Origin: Liolophura sinensis
Lineage: Eukaryota; Mollusca; Polyplacophora; Chitonida; Chitonidae
DNA length: 64,000 nt
Assembly: GCF_032854445.1 (NCBI RefSeq)
Contig: NC_088302.1
Location: forward strand, 17,511,767-17,575,766
Reading direction: 5' to 3'
A program made the translations under genes and the position numbers. How positions within the stretch are numbered: the stretch's first letter is position 1; each line of letters opens with the position of its first letter. This document shows positions 24,504 to 39,600 of this stretch, one piece after another. The notes below the pieces were generated by a model. It had not been told where the DNA came from, searched no databases, and saw nothing but the letters and a program-made list of their open reading frames with translations.

Positions 24504-27500
24504 GTAAGGTGTAATCACACGACTTGTGCTTTGATTTTACAGAAATTTTGAAAGTTCAGTGACGAAAGGGATAGGCATAAGTTTATAAGCTAGTACAGGA
24601 AAAGTTCCTAACAAACTAAAGTACTCCTGACAAACTATATGATTGTGCAATTGTTCCAAGCCTCGTAAGGTGTCTGCTATAGGTAAATTAAGGTTATCGT
24701 CTGAATTCTGATTTTGCTTATGGGTTCTATGGAAATACTGTCTTGTATACACTAAAACCCTCCTGTAAACGTTTGGTGTTGCTTTAAGTGTTTTTGCTTA
24801 TGGGTTCTATGGAAACACCGCCTTGTATAAACTAAAACCCTCCTGTAAACGTTTGGTGTTTCTTTAACTGTTTTTGCTTATATGTTCTATGGAAACACCG
24901 TATACACTAACACCCTCATGAAAACGTTTGGTGTTGCTTTAAGTGTTTTTGCTTATGGGTTCTATGGAAACACCGCCTTGTATACACTAAAACCCTCCTG
25001 TAAACGTTTGGTGTTGCTTTAAGTGTTTTTGTTTATGGGTTCGATGGAAACATCGCCTTGTATACACTAAAACCCTCATGTAAACGTTTGGTGTTGCTTT
25101 AACTGGGAAATGAAGTTTCACCTTTTGATGAAGTGATTTAGAATAAATTCACAGGAACCATGTGGTTCGATGACAGCAGAACAAAACTGTCAGCGGAGTT
25201 ATTGTCATATTTTCACACTATTACAGGAGATTTACGCTCAACAGGCAGTATGTTCCGGTTGGCTCTTTCTGCTTTAGGTTAGGAGGTTTACCAAGTACCA
25301 TTTGAAGGGCAACGTTAAGTTTGTACACTCCGGTTTTTTTCACCCATGAACCTGACTGCGACCGTGGGTATAAATTTATTTTGCTGAAGAAAACTTCTTC
25401 AATACGGCGTTAAATACCAATCAAATAAATAAAAATTACAGTATACAGGCCTGTTTTGTAAAAGCTGTTTTTGCGCAGTTAAGGAAATTTATTCAGCTGC
25501 TTTTGAATAGGTATGGAAATTTGCTCAGGCGGATGAGTTTTGTTTCTTTGTAATGATTTCCACGTCCTTAAAGGGTCTCAGGATAAGAAGAGGGTAAGGT
25601 GATGGGTTTGAATCTAAAGGAGTGGATATTTGGAGAGTTGGTTCGATGGGTGCTTATGGTTTTGGTATTAAGCCGCCAGTAGTCCGGTGAACCCCTTAAT
25701 GTCCTCAACAGGTATCCGCGTCTGTGGATATGGGGATCGATTGATAGCATTGGTATAATGGTGTTTAAACGGCCGCCCTCGAGTAGGTCTCTATGCTCGG
25801 GCTTGAGAGGACAGATTTCGCGCCGAGGGGGTTGTGATGAGACAGTAACATAATAGGACGTATAGATAAAGCATGTATTGAAAAGACAGAAAAAAATTCA
25901 TGCTATTGTTCCCCTTCCACATACGCCCGACAGTTCCCCCTAGATAATGAGCTCTGGTTTGGATGAGTTTTTCCCGTTGTTTTCGTCCCAGTGGACCGGT
26001 GTTACCTTACCTAACTGTGCCTTTATTGATTCCTTTAGGGTAGTATAAAAACAAAGCAGCAATATATGGTGTAATTCTAAACGGCTAACTTCTGGTTTAC
26101 AACGGCTCTGAAAGCTTTGACGCATTAATACACGACTAAAGCCGTGTTAACTGTATTGTAGGGTTTTTTGTTTTTTTTATTTGCTTTTGGAGTGAGAGGG
26201 GCTACAACGCTTTAGAAAGGGCATAAAAATGTGGAGACAAATATAGCAGACTTTTAAAATGAGAGAGCAGGGTAGCGGCAGTAAGTGTCTCTTCACGACG
26301 ATCCTCCCTTACAACTCACGACAGGGAAAATGTTCTTCACTGCAATACTGAAATGGATGGACAATAACTGTAAAACATGTAAATAAACTTAATTCATCTG
26401 CATCAGACACAGTCATCAGAAAGCAATTTATAGAAATACATGGAGCAATATCTCGGCCTTGTGAAAATGGATAGCATCAGCTAGTCTAACACATTGTTCA
26501 TCGCCATAAAGCAAATAGTGGAGTTGGAGTTGAATGCAGTGTTGAAATCTTGTCCCAACTTCTGCTAACTAAAGGCTTCTAACAACACCAAGAATATGGC
26601 CTGTTAATCCAACTTTAGGATTTAAATACTGGGATAATTTAATTCTAGCGAGTTTTTAAATATAACGCATTCTTATACATGCAGTTTTTACTTATCTGTC
26701 TAGTGATAATGTTTTCGCCTCCTTTTTGATATCCATGCTGTTCAGGCACAGCATGTTGAGTGTACACTTTCAGGAGACAGTTTGAGAATTACTTTAAGTC
26801 TTAAGTTATTGGTAGTGTGTTCATTAGTTGGTACTCAGCCTTATCAAAACTTCACAAGTTCTGGAAACCAGATGTCAGCTGAAGCCAGACGTCAGGGACT
26901 AGGTAAGAGTAATTTAGACAGATTGCTATGTTGTTTCTGGGAATATTTTATACCGAGTAAGGTAGCCAGTGTATTTATAACCTGAAAACATTGAGCAAGT
27001 TTGGAATGAAGACATTATTGAGGTATCCAGACAGAGAGAGATTACTATTTCATTATCACAGATTTACACCTTAACTACCTAGGCGACGATTTAGCCTGGT
27101 GTTTGCCAATGGTCATCTGCGCAGGAAAACGTAACGCTTGCCGCTACACTTTTCCGCCTTACAGACCATATATCACCTCTAGCTATCGCCATACTCCGGC
27201 TTGTTTGCAGGATATGCGTCAAGCTCACAAATCGGCACTTTGTATGAAGGTTCACCGTAGAGCATTCCTCCACTGATCAACAATATCAGTGAGTGCTGGA
27301 GCTCTGTGTCGTTAAACCATGAGCGAAGGGAGACGGGGGCAGGGACGCGGACCGCGGAGAGAACAGCCTACAGATGATTTTAAACGATCGATGACAGTCT
27401 CTTGCCACGTGGGAATACGTATAATTCATGAACTAATGACCCATCTTCTGCGAAAGTGGCGACAACGACATTCCGTCAATATGGCTCTAAGGTCGTTTTC

Positions 27501-30500
27501 AGCTTTATTTTGTGAACAAGATCTAGCAAGCCACATTCCTAACCAACGCAATTTAAAAGATTAAATCTCTGCACAGAATGTGATGTTTTCAGATTTTATA
27601 CAAACAAATTTGAGTGCCTTTTTTGTCCATGAGCTGTTTAACACGTTTATTAACGTTGATTTTGTTTTTCAACTTTGCGGAACAGATTTTGTCTGACAGG
27701 ATTAGTTTTCGAACAGTGCATGATGGAATCATCCCGAGCCGTCATCCTGCCGAGCCGAAAAAAAGCAAAAAATTGGATGACTGATCAGAGTCTCGTGCCC
27801 TTCGCGAATTAAGGGACACTAAGGATTATTAACCCTTGTCGTTCACCCCCACCCCCCACCCCATAGACCAATCATATGCCCATAACCAGAGTAATTTAGA
27901 TAGATTACCTATTGTCGGAGTAACGATGCCGCATGACTCTCACACATTTCTAACACAACCTTCTCGCCTCCCGTCCATCCGTAGTCAGGTGAACCTTGTA
28001 CAGCATTAGGAAACAGGCCTTGGCCTTGTGGCTTAAAGTACACTAGACGCGGGTTCAAACCGCGGGAAATCTCCAAATGTGGGGAATTTGGAGATTGCTC
28101 TGCTCTCAGTGACAAGAAGCGGTCTACGACGCACGCGTGGCCGTTCGCGCAGTTAGGCATTCGCTGAAGATCACCTGCCTTCCACAAATGCGTTGTGTAT
28201 ATCTGTGCGTCACTCTTGGGAAAGTTTATCAGCTATTAGCCAAAGGTCGGCGGATTTATCTCGCGCGCTCCCGTTTCTGCCTCCCATAAAACTGACAGCC
28301 ATCGTATAAGTGAACATTTTTTCAGGATGACGTTAAACTATTTTTTAAATAGTCCAACTGGAGTGCAGAAACCAGGATCTCTTACGTAATTTTCCTTCAC
28401 CATGTACGTCAATAAGAGTGATTAGATAGACAGTTACAATCAAAGCGCAACAGAGATACATATTTTGACAAATCTGACTTAAATTATTCGCCTACAGCAT
28501 AATTTCAGAGCTTCGAGACCTACAGCATAGAGAATAAAATCAGAGCAACGACGACCGTGTGATAGCTGGCAAATAGTCACACATAACCCGTGAAATACGG
28601 CCTCTTTATTTTTTTACCTCAGCCAGCCAGGGTTCTATTCTGACTGTTCATGGAAATGCATAAATCGTAGCAACTTACACACCACCTAACACCATGACTT
28701 AAGGGGATACAGAATCGATGCTGATTGATTCACAGTTGAGATAGGGTTTCCTGGGTTAAACCCAACAGATTTGGTCAGGCTTGAATAAGTCTGCCATACC
28801 AAAACTTCAGCTTAGGCTAGGCTCTCACATCAGCCAATCAGAATCGATTCTGTTTGACGAAAGTTTTCTGAAACTCGTCATGTTATTACACAATCTACCC
28901 GATTATACGGCGTACGTACATTATCTGAATGATTTCTGCTTTAAAGTACACTAATGCCTAAACACATAAAGTATAGCTAAGCCATTGACGGACCACTTTT
29001 AATGGTGAATGGTCAATACATGGACACGTTTATAATATGGAAGGATATAACAGTTAAATGTGTATCCTCAATGTATATTGTCACTCCTACATCATGGGAG
29101 ATGGATAACGGTTATAGACCTGAAGCATTAAGGTAATGGTTGCTACTTTTAGCTGCGAAGAACAGGGCTACATGAAAGGACGCTCTGTTGTTGTTGTTGG
29201 TTATAATGTTCGTTTTCTTGTTTTTAATGATTTGGTGCTTTCGAAATACCAACGCTTCGCAGCTCATGACCACAAATGGTATTTTTTTTTGTTGTTTTGG
29301 TGCTACTTTGGGCCAGTATTTCATAAGGATTTCATGCACCAGCTTCACTGTCACAAACCTAGTCTATAGCTGTTCATTGTCCGTCTCTGCTAGTGGTTAA
29401 TACTTCTGTCTATCTATAAATGCAAATCTTCTTGATATCAACACGTTTTTATGTGTTAAGTGTTTTAAACATTCGGAATTCATCACGGTTGGAATACGTT
29501 TGGGACATTTCCTTTGGAATTTAGGGCTGATTAGTAAATATGCGGTTTGTAATAGTTTCACTGGACTTTTCGTCTGTTTTTACTTGCGTTTTGCTAGAAG
29601 CCTGCCTTTATTCTGGCGCAAAATACGCGCTGCTTTTCGAGCGTCTAATTGGCTTAAAACAAAATGTAGGGATATCGGTGAACGGGGCAGCATTGAGACA
29701 CGGAAATAGCGTTTAAATATTCATGAGCGGAGAAATTACCACACGGTAAAGCATCATATACTTCACTGTAATGGGCCATGTCTAGCGATTGTAAATGTTT
29801 GGGGAAGAAATGTAATTGTTTGTTCTAGGCAAAGATAGATTTTTATAGAAAGATGACTCATTTGTCACGATATCCAATGTTCACTCAGGCTAAGCAGTTC
29901 TATAAGTCAGTCCTCTTGTCTGTCGGTCCGTCCACTGAAGAATCATGCCAAAGAACCATGTACAGCAAGACGTACCATTTTTAAAGTCTTTGGTATGACT
30001 CGACCCGAGTCAAATCTTAGGTTCAACAACTTCTAGGCGGTCGCTCTAACGATTAGGCCCACAGAAGTGATCTGATTATTACATTTGTCCTTAGATAATT
30101 CCTTTGTTTTCCTTTGATAATTCATTGGGTCTACCTAAAATAACTCGACTGTAACAAATAGAAGCTATTGTTCAAGCAGCTGTACTATATACTGCAATAG
30201 CATCCACCGAATTAACGAGGTAAGAAGACGTCGAGAATCATTACCGTTCCATACAGCACTCCAATATCAACCTTTGTCCTCTTATAATGTAGAAAGAACT
30301 CATTTCTTATAGCACATTACTTAACAAACAACGAAGCAAAAAAAACATGACATTAAACCTAAAAAGAAACTTTTCAGATTTGTCAGCGGATGGTAATTAT
30401 CGATCACATTGATGTATGATGTGAAATGGAATCTGACTAAGCTTGCACTGAAGCAAGATTTAATGTATATCCTTTAGTAATACTTTTTGCACGGCATCTG

Positions 30501-33500
30501 GCCAGTGAGGTCGCACGCTTCAATCCAGCCCTCGCTGTGTTCGATGCTGCTGTAAATCAAGATGTTTTCTTAGGTAGGCAGCGAAGAGCGGAGGTAGTTC
30601 CTCCACCCAGAAACCGAAAAATTCTCGAACACATCATTTGGCACCTTAATATGATAAAATATCATATCAGTAGCGAGCTAACCAGGAATACTGCAGTGTG
30701 ATCCAAGGGGAGCGATAGTAAAACAGGTATTCCTGTACATCCGTAACCAAACTAAGCCATGAGATACTCAAATAGAGAAGCTATAGGATCAAGGCTAGTT
30801 TTGCAGTTTTAGAAGTTTCAGATATCGTAATTGGATGCGGATACTGATATGGTAACAATAACTGGTCACGTCTTGGCGAATTTATGAATCTGTTTCCTTT
30901 AATAACCACAGTTCTCTTGAAAGTGTAAACCTTTCGACAAGGTTTGAATGAGCAGACGAGTAATGGATTCCGCCTATACATTATTAAAAAAAAAACATAG
31001 TGTTTTAATGCTTATCAAACTTGGCAACTCTGATATATATATGTATTTATAGTCTGAGCCTGGGTTTTCTATCTTATGAAATCTCGCTCGGCAAAGATTG
31101 TGCAACATTGTTCAAATAGCTTCCGTTGCATTCATGTTGTTTATACAGCCTTATCAATTATAACCGTTACTTTCAGCTTAACGATGAACTTCAATGAACT
31201 TTGCGCAGCTTTCAATCCATTTGACTTTTTTTACTCGTGTAATTATCGTGGATAAAAAGAATTCATTCAGTTAACGTGAAACTTGGGGGAATACGAGTAA
31301 GAGACTTGTAAATGCCAGCATGGCATGTTGGCACCGTTGGGAATAGATCGATCTGCCTGCTGTATGAGGGTTTAATGATTTGGATCATGATGTTAGTTAC
31401 CTCCATGTGGTAGGCCATACATGGTGACAGAATTCAAATGATTGCACTGATGATTCTATCACCTTCGCCTTGGTCCCACCCTTCTGAATGCACATCCGAT
31501 CTGCACCGAATAATAATCAGTTGTGTGATGTTTCTAATTAGGACATGTTTTTTTCGGCTTCAGGTGAAGTCTCGCTTTGGCAGAGGTGGTGGACGTACCG
31601 CGGAATATCGGGTAAGATGTCTCACATATACTCATTTTTGACTTCAATTCCAAAACTTGCTCTCACTCTTCGTGATATATTGGTAACAACAAGTGCTGGT
31701 CGACGGTCTTGTGGTCCTGTAACATTCGCTGGCGCGCATTCCTCATTTACCAATATGCGCTCCATATTTATATATAACAAACAACCTGCAGCATAGACAG
31801 TAAAAACCAGAACAACGACAACAGTCTGCTGGTTGGCAAATTGGCTCATAACTGTTGAAATGTGGCACACGTGGACACGTTCGTCAGTAACTTGACAAAG
31901 GGCGGTTTTTTTTAACACGGGCACTCTCTAACACTGGTCACTAGCGTATATAAGTGAAACATTCTTTTAGAATGGCGTTAAGCATCGATCAGATAAATAA
32001 ATAATTCATCGGCCTCAACACAAGATATGCCCATCCATACGCCTGAACACCATGCTATAGTATATTCGTGTTGTATCCAGCTGAAAAGATAAAAACAGAC
32101 ACACAAAATGTATCTATACACCCTAATCCAGTTGAAACGTATGTCATCGGGGCAGGAGATAAATCAAGTGATTCTCAAGGGAGTTAAACCGATATCTAAT
32201 ATTACTTTACACTCTGTTTGTTAACACGACAAGCGCAAAGCAAGAAGAAAACCGATGGTGGGCCTTTTTTGTGTACTTTGTTGTGGTCAGGATTAAGCTA
32301 TCGGTTTCGTGTGCGAGTTCTTCTGGGAAGTGTTTTCTCCTCCGAAGAACAAGTTTAGAGATTATCCACCAATGTTATAGATTGCTTATCGATTGGGCAA
32401 GTCTCTTGCCCTGGCATGTGTAGGCTCAATTATTGAGGGTTTAGTGAACCTTATTACTCGTGTGGCTCAGCCTAAAAGCTTACGTATTAGCACAGCTCTG
32501 CCACAAAGTCCCTTAAAGCTCACTACCAAACAGCTCGCCGTGGGACTATCCAAGGATTTTGTTCATATTTTAGGCGATTAGAATGAAACCCCTGGTCTTT
32601 CCCTGGATTTGTCTCTCCCAAACTTCAGTCAGTGCGCCATTAGAATTTACACAGAACAGACTTGCAGGATTTCCAAAGGACTGAAAGAAAAGAAATGCGA
32701 TAGTGAGGCTGAAGGACTTTCGGGCAATTTCGAACCTAGCAACAAGCCTTATGACTAATGCCCTTCAAAGATTATTCCGTAAGTCCTGAGAATCCTTGGG
32801 CTAAGTAAGCTGGTAGCATATCTGAGGAAAGTTTGCCAAATTACCTTAAAAACGCAGCGTTACGCGGGTTTTTAATGCTAACGGAAAAAGGCATAACTTT
32901 CTGCCGCACACGGGATATTTTATGCCTAGTATCATTGATAATAAGACAAATTAAAAGCCAAGAAAAGATTCCCTTTGGAAAATACAAATGTGTGTCGCTG
33001 CCCCACTGTCAAGTCTGTACGTGGCCTCGAGGAGAAATTCAAAGTCTTTTCATGAAAAACGTCGTGGTCTTTCTTTGTCCTATACGCTGGTTTATACATC
33101 AAAGGGAAACGTGAGCTCTCATTGATGTCAAACAAAATGGCATGATATGTTTGCTTTTCAGGTATTTTCCTGTAACTAATGATATAACAAGGCCGTAGCG
33201 CTGTTGGCCTGTAACGGAGCATGTCGTTTGGAAATACTGACCCGGAGTTTCCGGTTATTTTTTCCCAATTATACCGATCCATATTATACTCTATTCAGCC
33301 AGGAACGTTGATTGAAATGTTGGGCTATACTAAGCATGATATCTTACAATAACATCTGATGTTATCCCACTAGTCTCTCGTTGCGTAACGACTAAGACTC
33401 TATGTTAATAATTCTCCCTTTAAGAACTTTTCCCAATAAAACGATATCATGCATGTATTTACGTTTTAATCCCTTATAACCCGCTGTTTTTGTTCGGTAA

Positions 33501-36500
33501 GAAGTACGGTTCAGTCGACCAGATCTATATGAACAATTGTAAAAGCTTTTCCAATAAATCAATCAATGTTTTATTGAAATGTTCTAATTTTATCGACCTC
33601 AGCGAAGCGTCGACCACGAGAAACGGCGCACGACAGGCCGTTCAACACGTAATATGCACGAAGTGCGACAAAGGATATCCGAGAGTTAAGCGTCTGGTTT
33701 TAGCCGAGAGCAAACATGGAGATAAGACACCAACCAGTGGGGGACTAATGCCATGCAGCGTAAAGCAAACAAATCTCTAGGTTGTCATAGGAATTCATTT
33801 GTAGCCGGAGTGTCTGTGTTACCAGACAAACCTCACACAGATGATCTGAGGCACAGCATTATCAGAGCGCCCTCGTGTTTGCTGGATCATCGTGTACACA
33901 ACTGAAATATGTTTGATCTATTGAAAGCCCGACCAATAAAAAATCAATTTGTTCCATTTTTCTAATGGTATGTCTGCAGTATTTATTGCCACACAATGGC
34001 GATCTTCTAGCATGAATTAACGCTGACAAATTTAATCCTCAAAAGCAGTCACGTGTGTGTCCGCTCGACTCGGACCTCCTACCCTTTTCGTGTAACGTTT
34101 GGGGCCGGCTTTGAAGTTACGAACGCGACAAACCTTGGCTCTAACCAACCAGAAAAAAGCGCCCAAGAGCCCACGCGAGGGTCGACAGAGTAAGCTATAC
34201 AATCAACCTTGTAAAATAGCTTAGTGCGTCTGTTCTCGCGAGATTAGAGCCTTGACACGTAACTGGCCACAGACCCCCATGAATTTTCCATAAGCGACAA
34301 TGTTAACCTTTAGCGCTGTAGCTCAGCCCCAAACATTCCTTGGCCAGTAAGCTTTGGTGCATACCTGACCCAGCCTGTGAGAAAGAAGTCATTAAAATTT
34401 TGGCATAGGTTGACCGTCAAAATCTGGACCTTTCTATGCCGGCAGCTGGGATGCTTAACAACGCCAAGGGGACGTCACTCGCAGCCTCATCACCACCTAT
34501 CTCCTTGTGTCCTCTCGCCCAGAATTTCAATCTTTCATCAGTAAAACTCATACCTGCCCACAGCTTAGACAATTTCCAGCATTTTGATAACAAGCAGGCA
34601 CCTGTACAACCAAAAACGGCAGGCTGGCAGCAAAAAAGACTTTACACCCTAAAATACACAGGATTAAAGCGGAAGTTTTAATGTAGGTCTGTGTCCAACT
34701 CGAGTAGGCTAATATAACCCGTAGATCCCCCTAATGACCGCAAACGCTTTATCTGTGTATATCTACTAAGGACAAATTCACCACTCCAAAACATAACCCA
34801 AACAAAAGTTCATGTATGTAGTCCCGGAACACCAACTAAAGTTGTCGCGTGAAAAGCCAGCTTCATAAAGCCTAACTGATACAGTTTGTAACACGGGCCA
34901 ATATATAGGTGGGTTAAATCTTCCACTAGAAGTACAGACACCTTAGATGCATAAGCTCATATGTATTTAAAAATCAAGAGCACCAATTTCATTCTATGAA
35001 CTCTAAAGCGGATGTAATCAGATTTTTTATAACAGATTTTACTTCCGCCAAAATGTTTTCATGACACACAATACGTCATATTTACGACATTATGTAGCAG
35101 TGACAACCGATTATTACAGACGACCGCACGCTTATAACAAGGGATTCCACTGGACCGTGGCGTCCTTCAAGTCCAATGTTCTCTTCACAAATGAGTGAGC
35201 GAGTGAGTGCTTGGGGTTTAACGTCGTGCTTAACAATTTTGTTTTTGTATTGTTCCACCGCTCTTTTATCTAGTGCTGTCACTGAGACGCCTTACCGAAG
35301 GCAAGTAAGCCTCCCCGCCCGAACCATTAACGTGATACGGGTCAACCAGTCGTTGCACTATCCCCTTCATGCTGAACGCCATCTTCACAATTAGAGATTT
35401 TGTTTTACTACGGTTCATGGTGGCTCATCTGCTATTTTTTCTCTCAGTAAGCCAGGTGATGATCTCTTGAATCAGATCGTCTGTTTCAGGAAATCAGTTG
35501 AGGCATGACATATATTTAGTGTTAGTGTATCTTAAACAACAGGTCACCGATACCGATACCTTATCCTGTCATAAAACAGACTACAGACTAAAACAGACCC
35601 TCAGTTAACAGCTTTCCAATCCTACAAACATATCGCATGGCCTGTCGTATAAAACAATGCCACTCATCCAAAGCATACAAACACACAAAATTGTCTTCTA
35701 AAACAAGTCAACCATCATTAATGTCATTGCAACTGTTTACACTAAAAACCCGCGGTAAATCTTCAGCCTGTTCAGTTGGACCTACCAAGTAACTGGGCGA
35801 GACACAGTATTCTTCTTCGCGTTGTTTCCCAAACTTAAGCTGGCAGAGGACTCATTATTACACAACACAACTACAAAACGGCGAATCTGTCGGACGAGAT
35901 GATTAAGAAACGATTACGGCAGTACAAAGTTTTTAAGAAGCACCCTGCTTCGTATAAAGCGGTAAAGAAGCAGAACCTGTCGTACAAGGTGGTTAAAAGC
36001 AGAACCCGTCGTACAACTAAGGTGATTAAGAAGCAGAACATGTCATACAATTGAGGTGCTGAAGAAGCAGAACCTGTTGTACAAGGTGGTTAAAAAGCAG
36101 AACTCGTCAAACAAATAAGGTGGTTAAGAAGCAGAGCCTGCCATACAATTAAGGTGGTTAAGAAGCGGACTATTTCGTCCAAAGTTTTTAATAAGCAGAC
36201 TCTATATGACATTGTGAGCAAGAAGTAGACATTTTCGTACAAAGTGGTTAATAAATCCACTCCGTCGTACGGTCCTCATTGTTTTGGTGAGCTGTAAGTT
36301 CCACAGTGGAAAATTAAAATCTGCAACAAGAAGCAATCAACGATATAAGTTCATTAAGTACTTCCAGCAATAAAATGGTAATTTTAGTACGTTGAACTGG
36401 CGATCCTTTGGCAATATATATGCCTTTGCAAGTAAAGTTTACAGCTTTATTACATAAATAGCATTTAAGGAAAACCAATTTGCGCGTGTACCCTAAAGAA

Positions 36501-36640
36501 GAAACCTCCGGCCTGAGATCCTGACTTGCTGCGGGGCGCTTAACACTAAATGGAAACTGTGCAAAGTGGTCGTAAAATGGACCATTTCATACAAGATTGG
36601 TGTAATCGACTTTCCCACTTCCTTGAGCCTTTAGTGTGGT

Positions 36641-36683
<43 letters not shown>

Positions 36684-39600
36684 TTTCAATGGTGTTTTAT
36701 ACCATACTCAAGAATATTTCACTTATACGACGGCGGCCATCATTATGGTGGGAGGAAAATGGGCAGAACCCGGGAAAACCCACGACCATCCGCAGGTTGC
36801 TGCTGGACCCTAGTTCGGTTATCATGGAAGCTAGTTAACAATTCTGCATACACAATTATCAAAAAACATCACGTGTATTCAGTGTGGCATATCAAGGAGT
36901 CTAGTTAACATTTCTTCATATGTAAGTACCAAAAAGCACCACGTGTATTCAGTGTGGTCTCTTGATGATTCCAGTTAACATTTCTTCCTTCACACGCAAT
37001 TACCAAAAAGCACCACGTGTATTCAGTGTGGTCTCTCGAGGACTCCAGTTAACATTTCTTCATAAGTAATTACCAAAAAGCACCACGTGTATTCAGTGAG
37101 GTCCCTTGATGATTCCAGTTAGCATTTCTTCCTTCATACGTAATTACCAAAAAGCACCACGTTTATTCAGTGTGGTCTTTTGAGGATTCTGTGTAACATA
37201 TATACGTAATTAACAAAAATCGCACAATGTCATCAGTGTGATCTGTCAAGAAAGATATAGTTAACATTTCACATGAACATACACTTGCTTTTCTAAACAT
37301 GATGGCACAGTCACGCGTTAAAACTTAACATTAGTCAAGTCTACCATTATTGACGTTATTGTCATTATTCCTACATTGCACATACTTACAAACCTGTTAA
37401 GCAGGTTTCGGTCGCGTATTCTCCTGTCGATGTACGGACATCATCAATCTACATCTACAGCAGAATATGTTTTAAATGGTATTTACGTCGAACAAGTTTA
37501 GACAGAGGAAATCAGACCGAGCCTGGCGAAAATCGGTGCACCCCATCAGGTACCTAACAAACCTGGTGGTAAGCCACATTGGAGCCAACGAAGGCTGGGG
37601 CGGAGAATACAACCTCATTTTGGCCAGTGGTTAGTCGTTTTCCGGTAGAACACATTAAATGGCTCGGCTAGCGAGTTCTCACTGTATAAGCTACAGCCGA
37701 GTATTGCATCCCTCTTCAATGCTATGCTTGCTGGTCTTGCAGAAACCGTTGGTGGAAGGTCATCGTGTTCTTTGCACGGGTAATGGATCAAAGCGGTACA
37801 CCCAATCTCGCTAAATGCTGATTATGTTGTCACGGATGGTTAACCAACTGAGTTTTGTGCACGACTAATTAATAAAATGTCCAATTACCTTTGAGCTACA
37901 ATTACAAAACCGTTTGAGAAAATGTTTATGTGCCCCTTTCTGCACGGGTCTAATGTGAAAATGCTGGAAGAACTGGAAAGTCAAGCCGCCCAGTCGGTGT
38001 GCTCTGTTACAGGTGTCTTTTGATTGTTATTATTAAATGAAGGACTGACTGGCAAGTAAATTGATCTGTTTCTTAATTGCTTATTTATTCATTGGAATGG
38101 CATGAAAATTTTTTCCTCACGAGGTGTCGGTGACATTATATAGTGAAGGTTAATTAAGTTATGCACAGAACACATTGCCCGATAGGAGCTCAAAATTTTC
38201 TGTCATATGATTGTGAAGCTACTGGTGCTATAAGATAAAAGTAGAAGCACTATCTCATCACAAAACTGCCACCAGAAGATGGAAATCATGGTTTAATCCC
38301 CAGTCAAGTTTTATAACTTTAAAGCAAAGAAGTTATAATGAGACCATATTGAGACCAGTTACTTCACATCAGGTTATTGTCACTTAACACAAACAGACAG
38401 CTTGTCCTAAACACGTTTTACTTGGTTGGATAAATAAAAATTGTTTTCCTGGACAGTGTTTAGTGGACTCCATCCGATATATACTGCAGTCTAGTGTCTT
38501 CTTTGCCTTCAAAATTGGTATCACTGACGCTCAGTTCAAGGCGATAGGGCAATGCAAACTGTGATACTGTGATTGTGGTAGTGTATAAGCATTTGCCCAC
38601 TGTGACACCGCCATCCCTGTAATGGCGTTACTCTCGATGCTGTAGTCTTATATTCCATATCTGAGTACTAAGGATTCCTTTGTCGTCATATGACTGAAAA
38701 ATTGTTAAGTACGACGTTAAACGCCAATCTCTCACTCACTACCCATACCTGAATACACCAGGTTTCTGCTGGTGGAATAAATATCACCGAGACTTTTGCA
38801 TAGTTTTCTCGTGATTGCTTATTTAATGTGATGACAACACTACATTTTGAGCAATTCTACACCAGTAACGTCTGATAAATAAATTAAATTGCAATTAACA
38901 TCTCTGCATTTTTCCAATTATTCTGTTTATTCCATGGTGCAAAGTAATGTATATGATGTGCTCTTTAAGAAAGTACGTAAACAGTTAAACTAAAACCCTA
39001 ACTGAGGTAAACCTGAAAAAGGCCAGATTTCACCAGTTACGTGTGACCATTTGCCATCGTTAATCTGGTTTTATCCCCCATGTTGTGGTCTTATTATTAT
39101 TTACCTTGTACTTAAAAATTTACATTTGCCAGTACTGCAGCCAGCTAGCCGCAAAGCCATGCTATGACCGAAATAAAGGTTGGAAATGAATTTTTTCTGC
39201 GAGATTGCTTGACATAAAATGACAAAATTTGTCTCAGAGGAACAATTAATGGAATACAATACAACAGACGTTAGCAACCAGGGTAAAACTAGAACATCTA
39301 CCATGCATAAATACAGTTTCAAAAAGTTAACATTACTATATCCTTGTCATTTCATATTATGGCACTTACGACGGGATTTTCAAATCCCCATCCCGTATCT
39401 TTCAAATGATATATGTTTTTGTGAAAAAAAACCTACTGTGTAAGTGATAACCTCTGAATTGAATATCATCTTCCCAAAACTTATTGTTCTTGCACACGCC
39501 ATGCAGTGCATTAATGATGCCATGGCGAAATTACGTAACTGAACGACCTTCAAACAGGCTGATCAACTTCCAGTGATGGCAAATGACTACTTGGGTTCCT

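Larger units (their letters stand above)
24504..31563 (+). other. Intron 1 of the CARP gene
   Basis: About 7.06 kb between donor GTAAGG and acceptor GGCTTCAG. It contains an 80-bp minisatellite beginning about 210 bp after the donor, a SINE tail near 25330-25433, a tRNA-headed SINE at 28010-28345, a dispersed repeat copy at 28518-28675 and a minus-strand SINE at 29938-30072. Short open frames here (for example 27319-27564 and 29112-29354) resemble no known protein. I see no other coding exon. Confidence 0.85.

Noticed and set aside
28018-28070. Plus-strand tRNA gene
   Set aside because: Good T-arm-like GGGTTCAAACC, but no complete cloverleaf, and it is followed by SINE body and tail.
33490-33780. 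96-codon open frame with a C-x-x-C
   Set aside because: A single CxxC is not a zinc finger; no homologous pattern and no splice signals in support.
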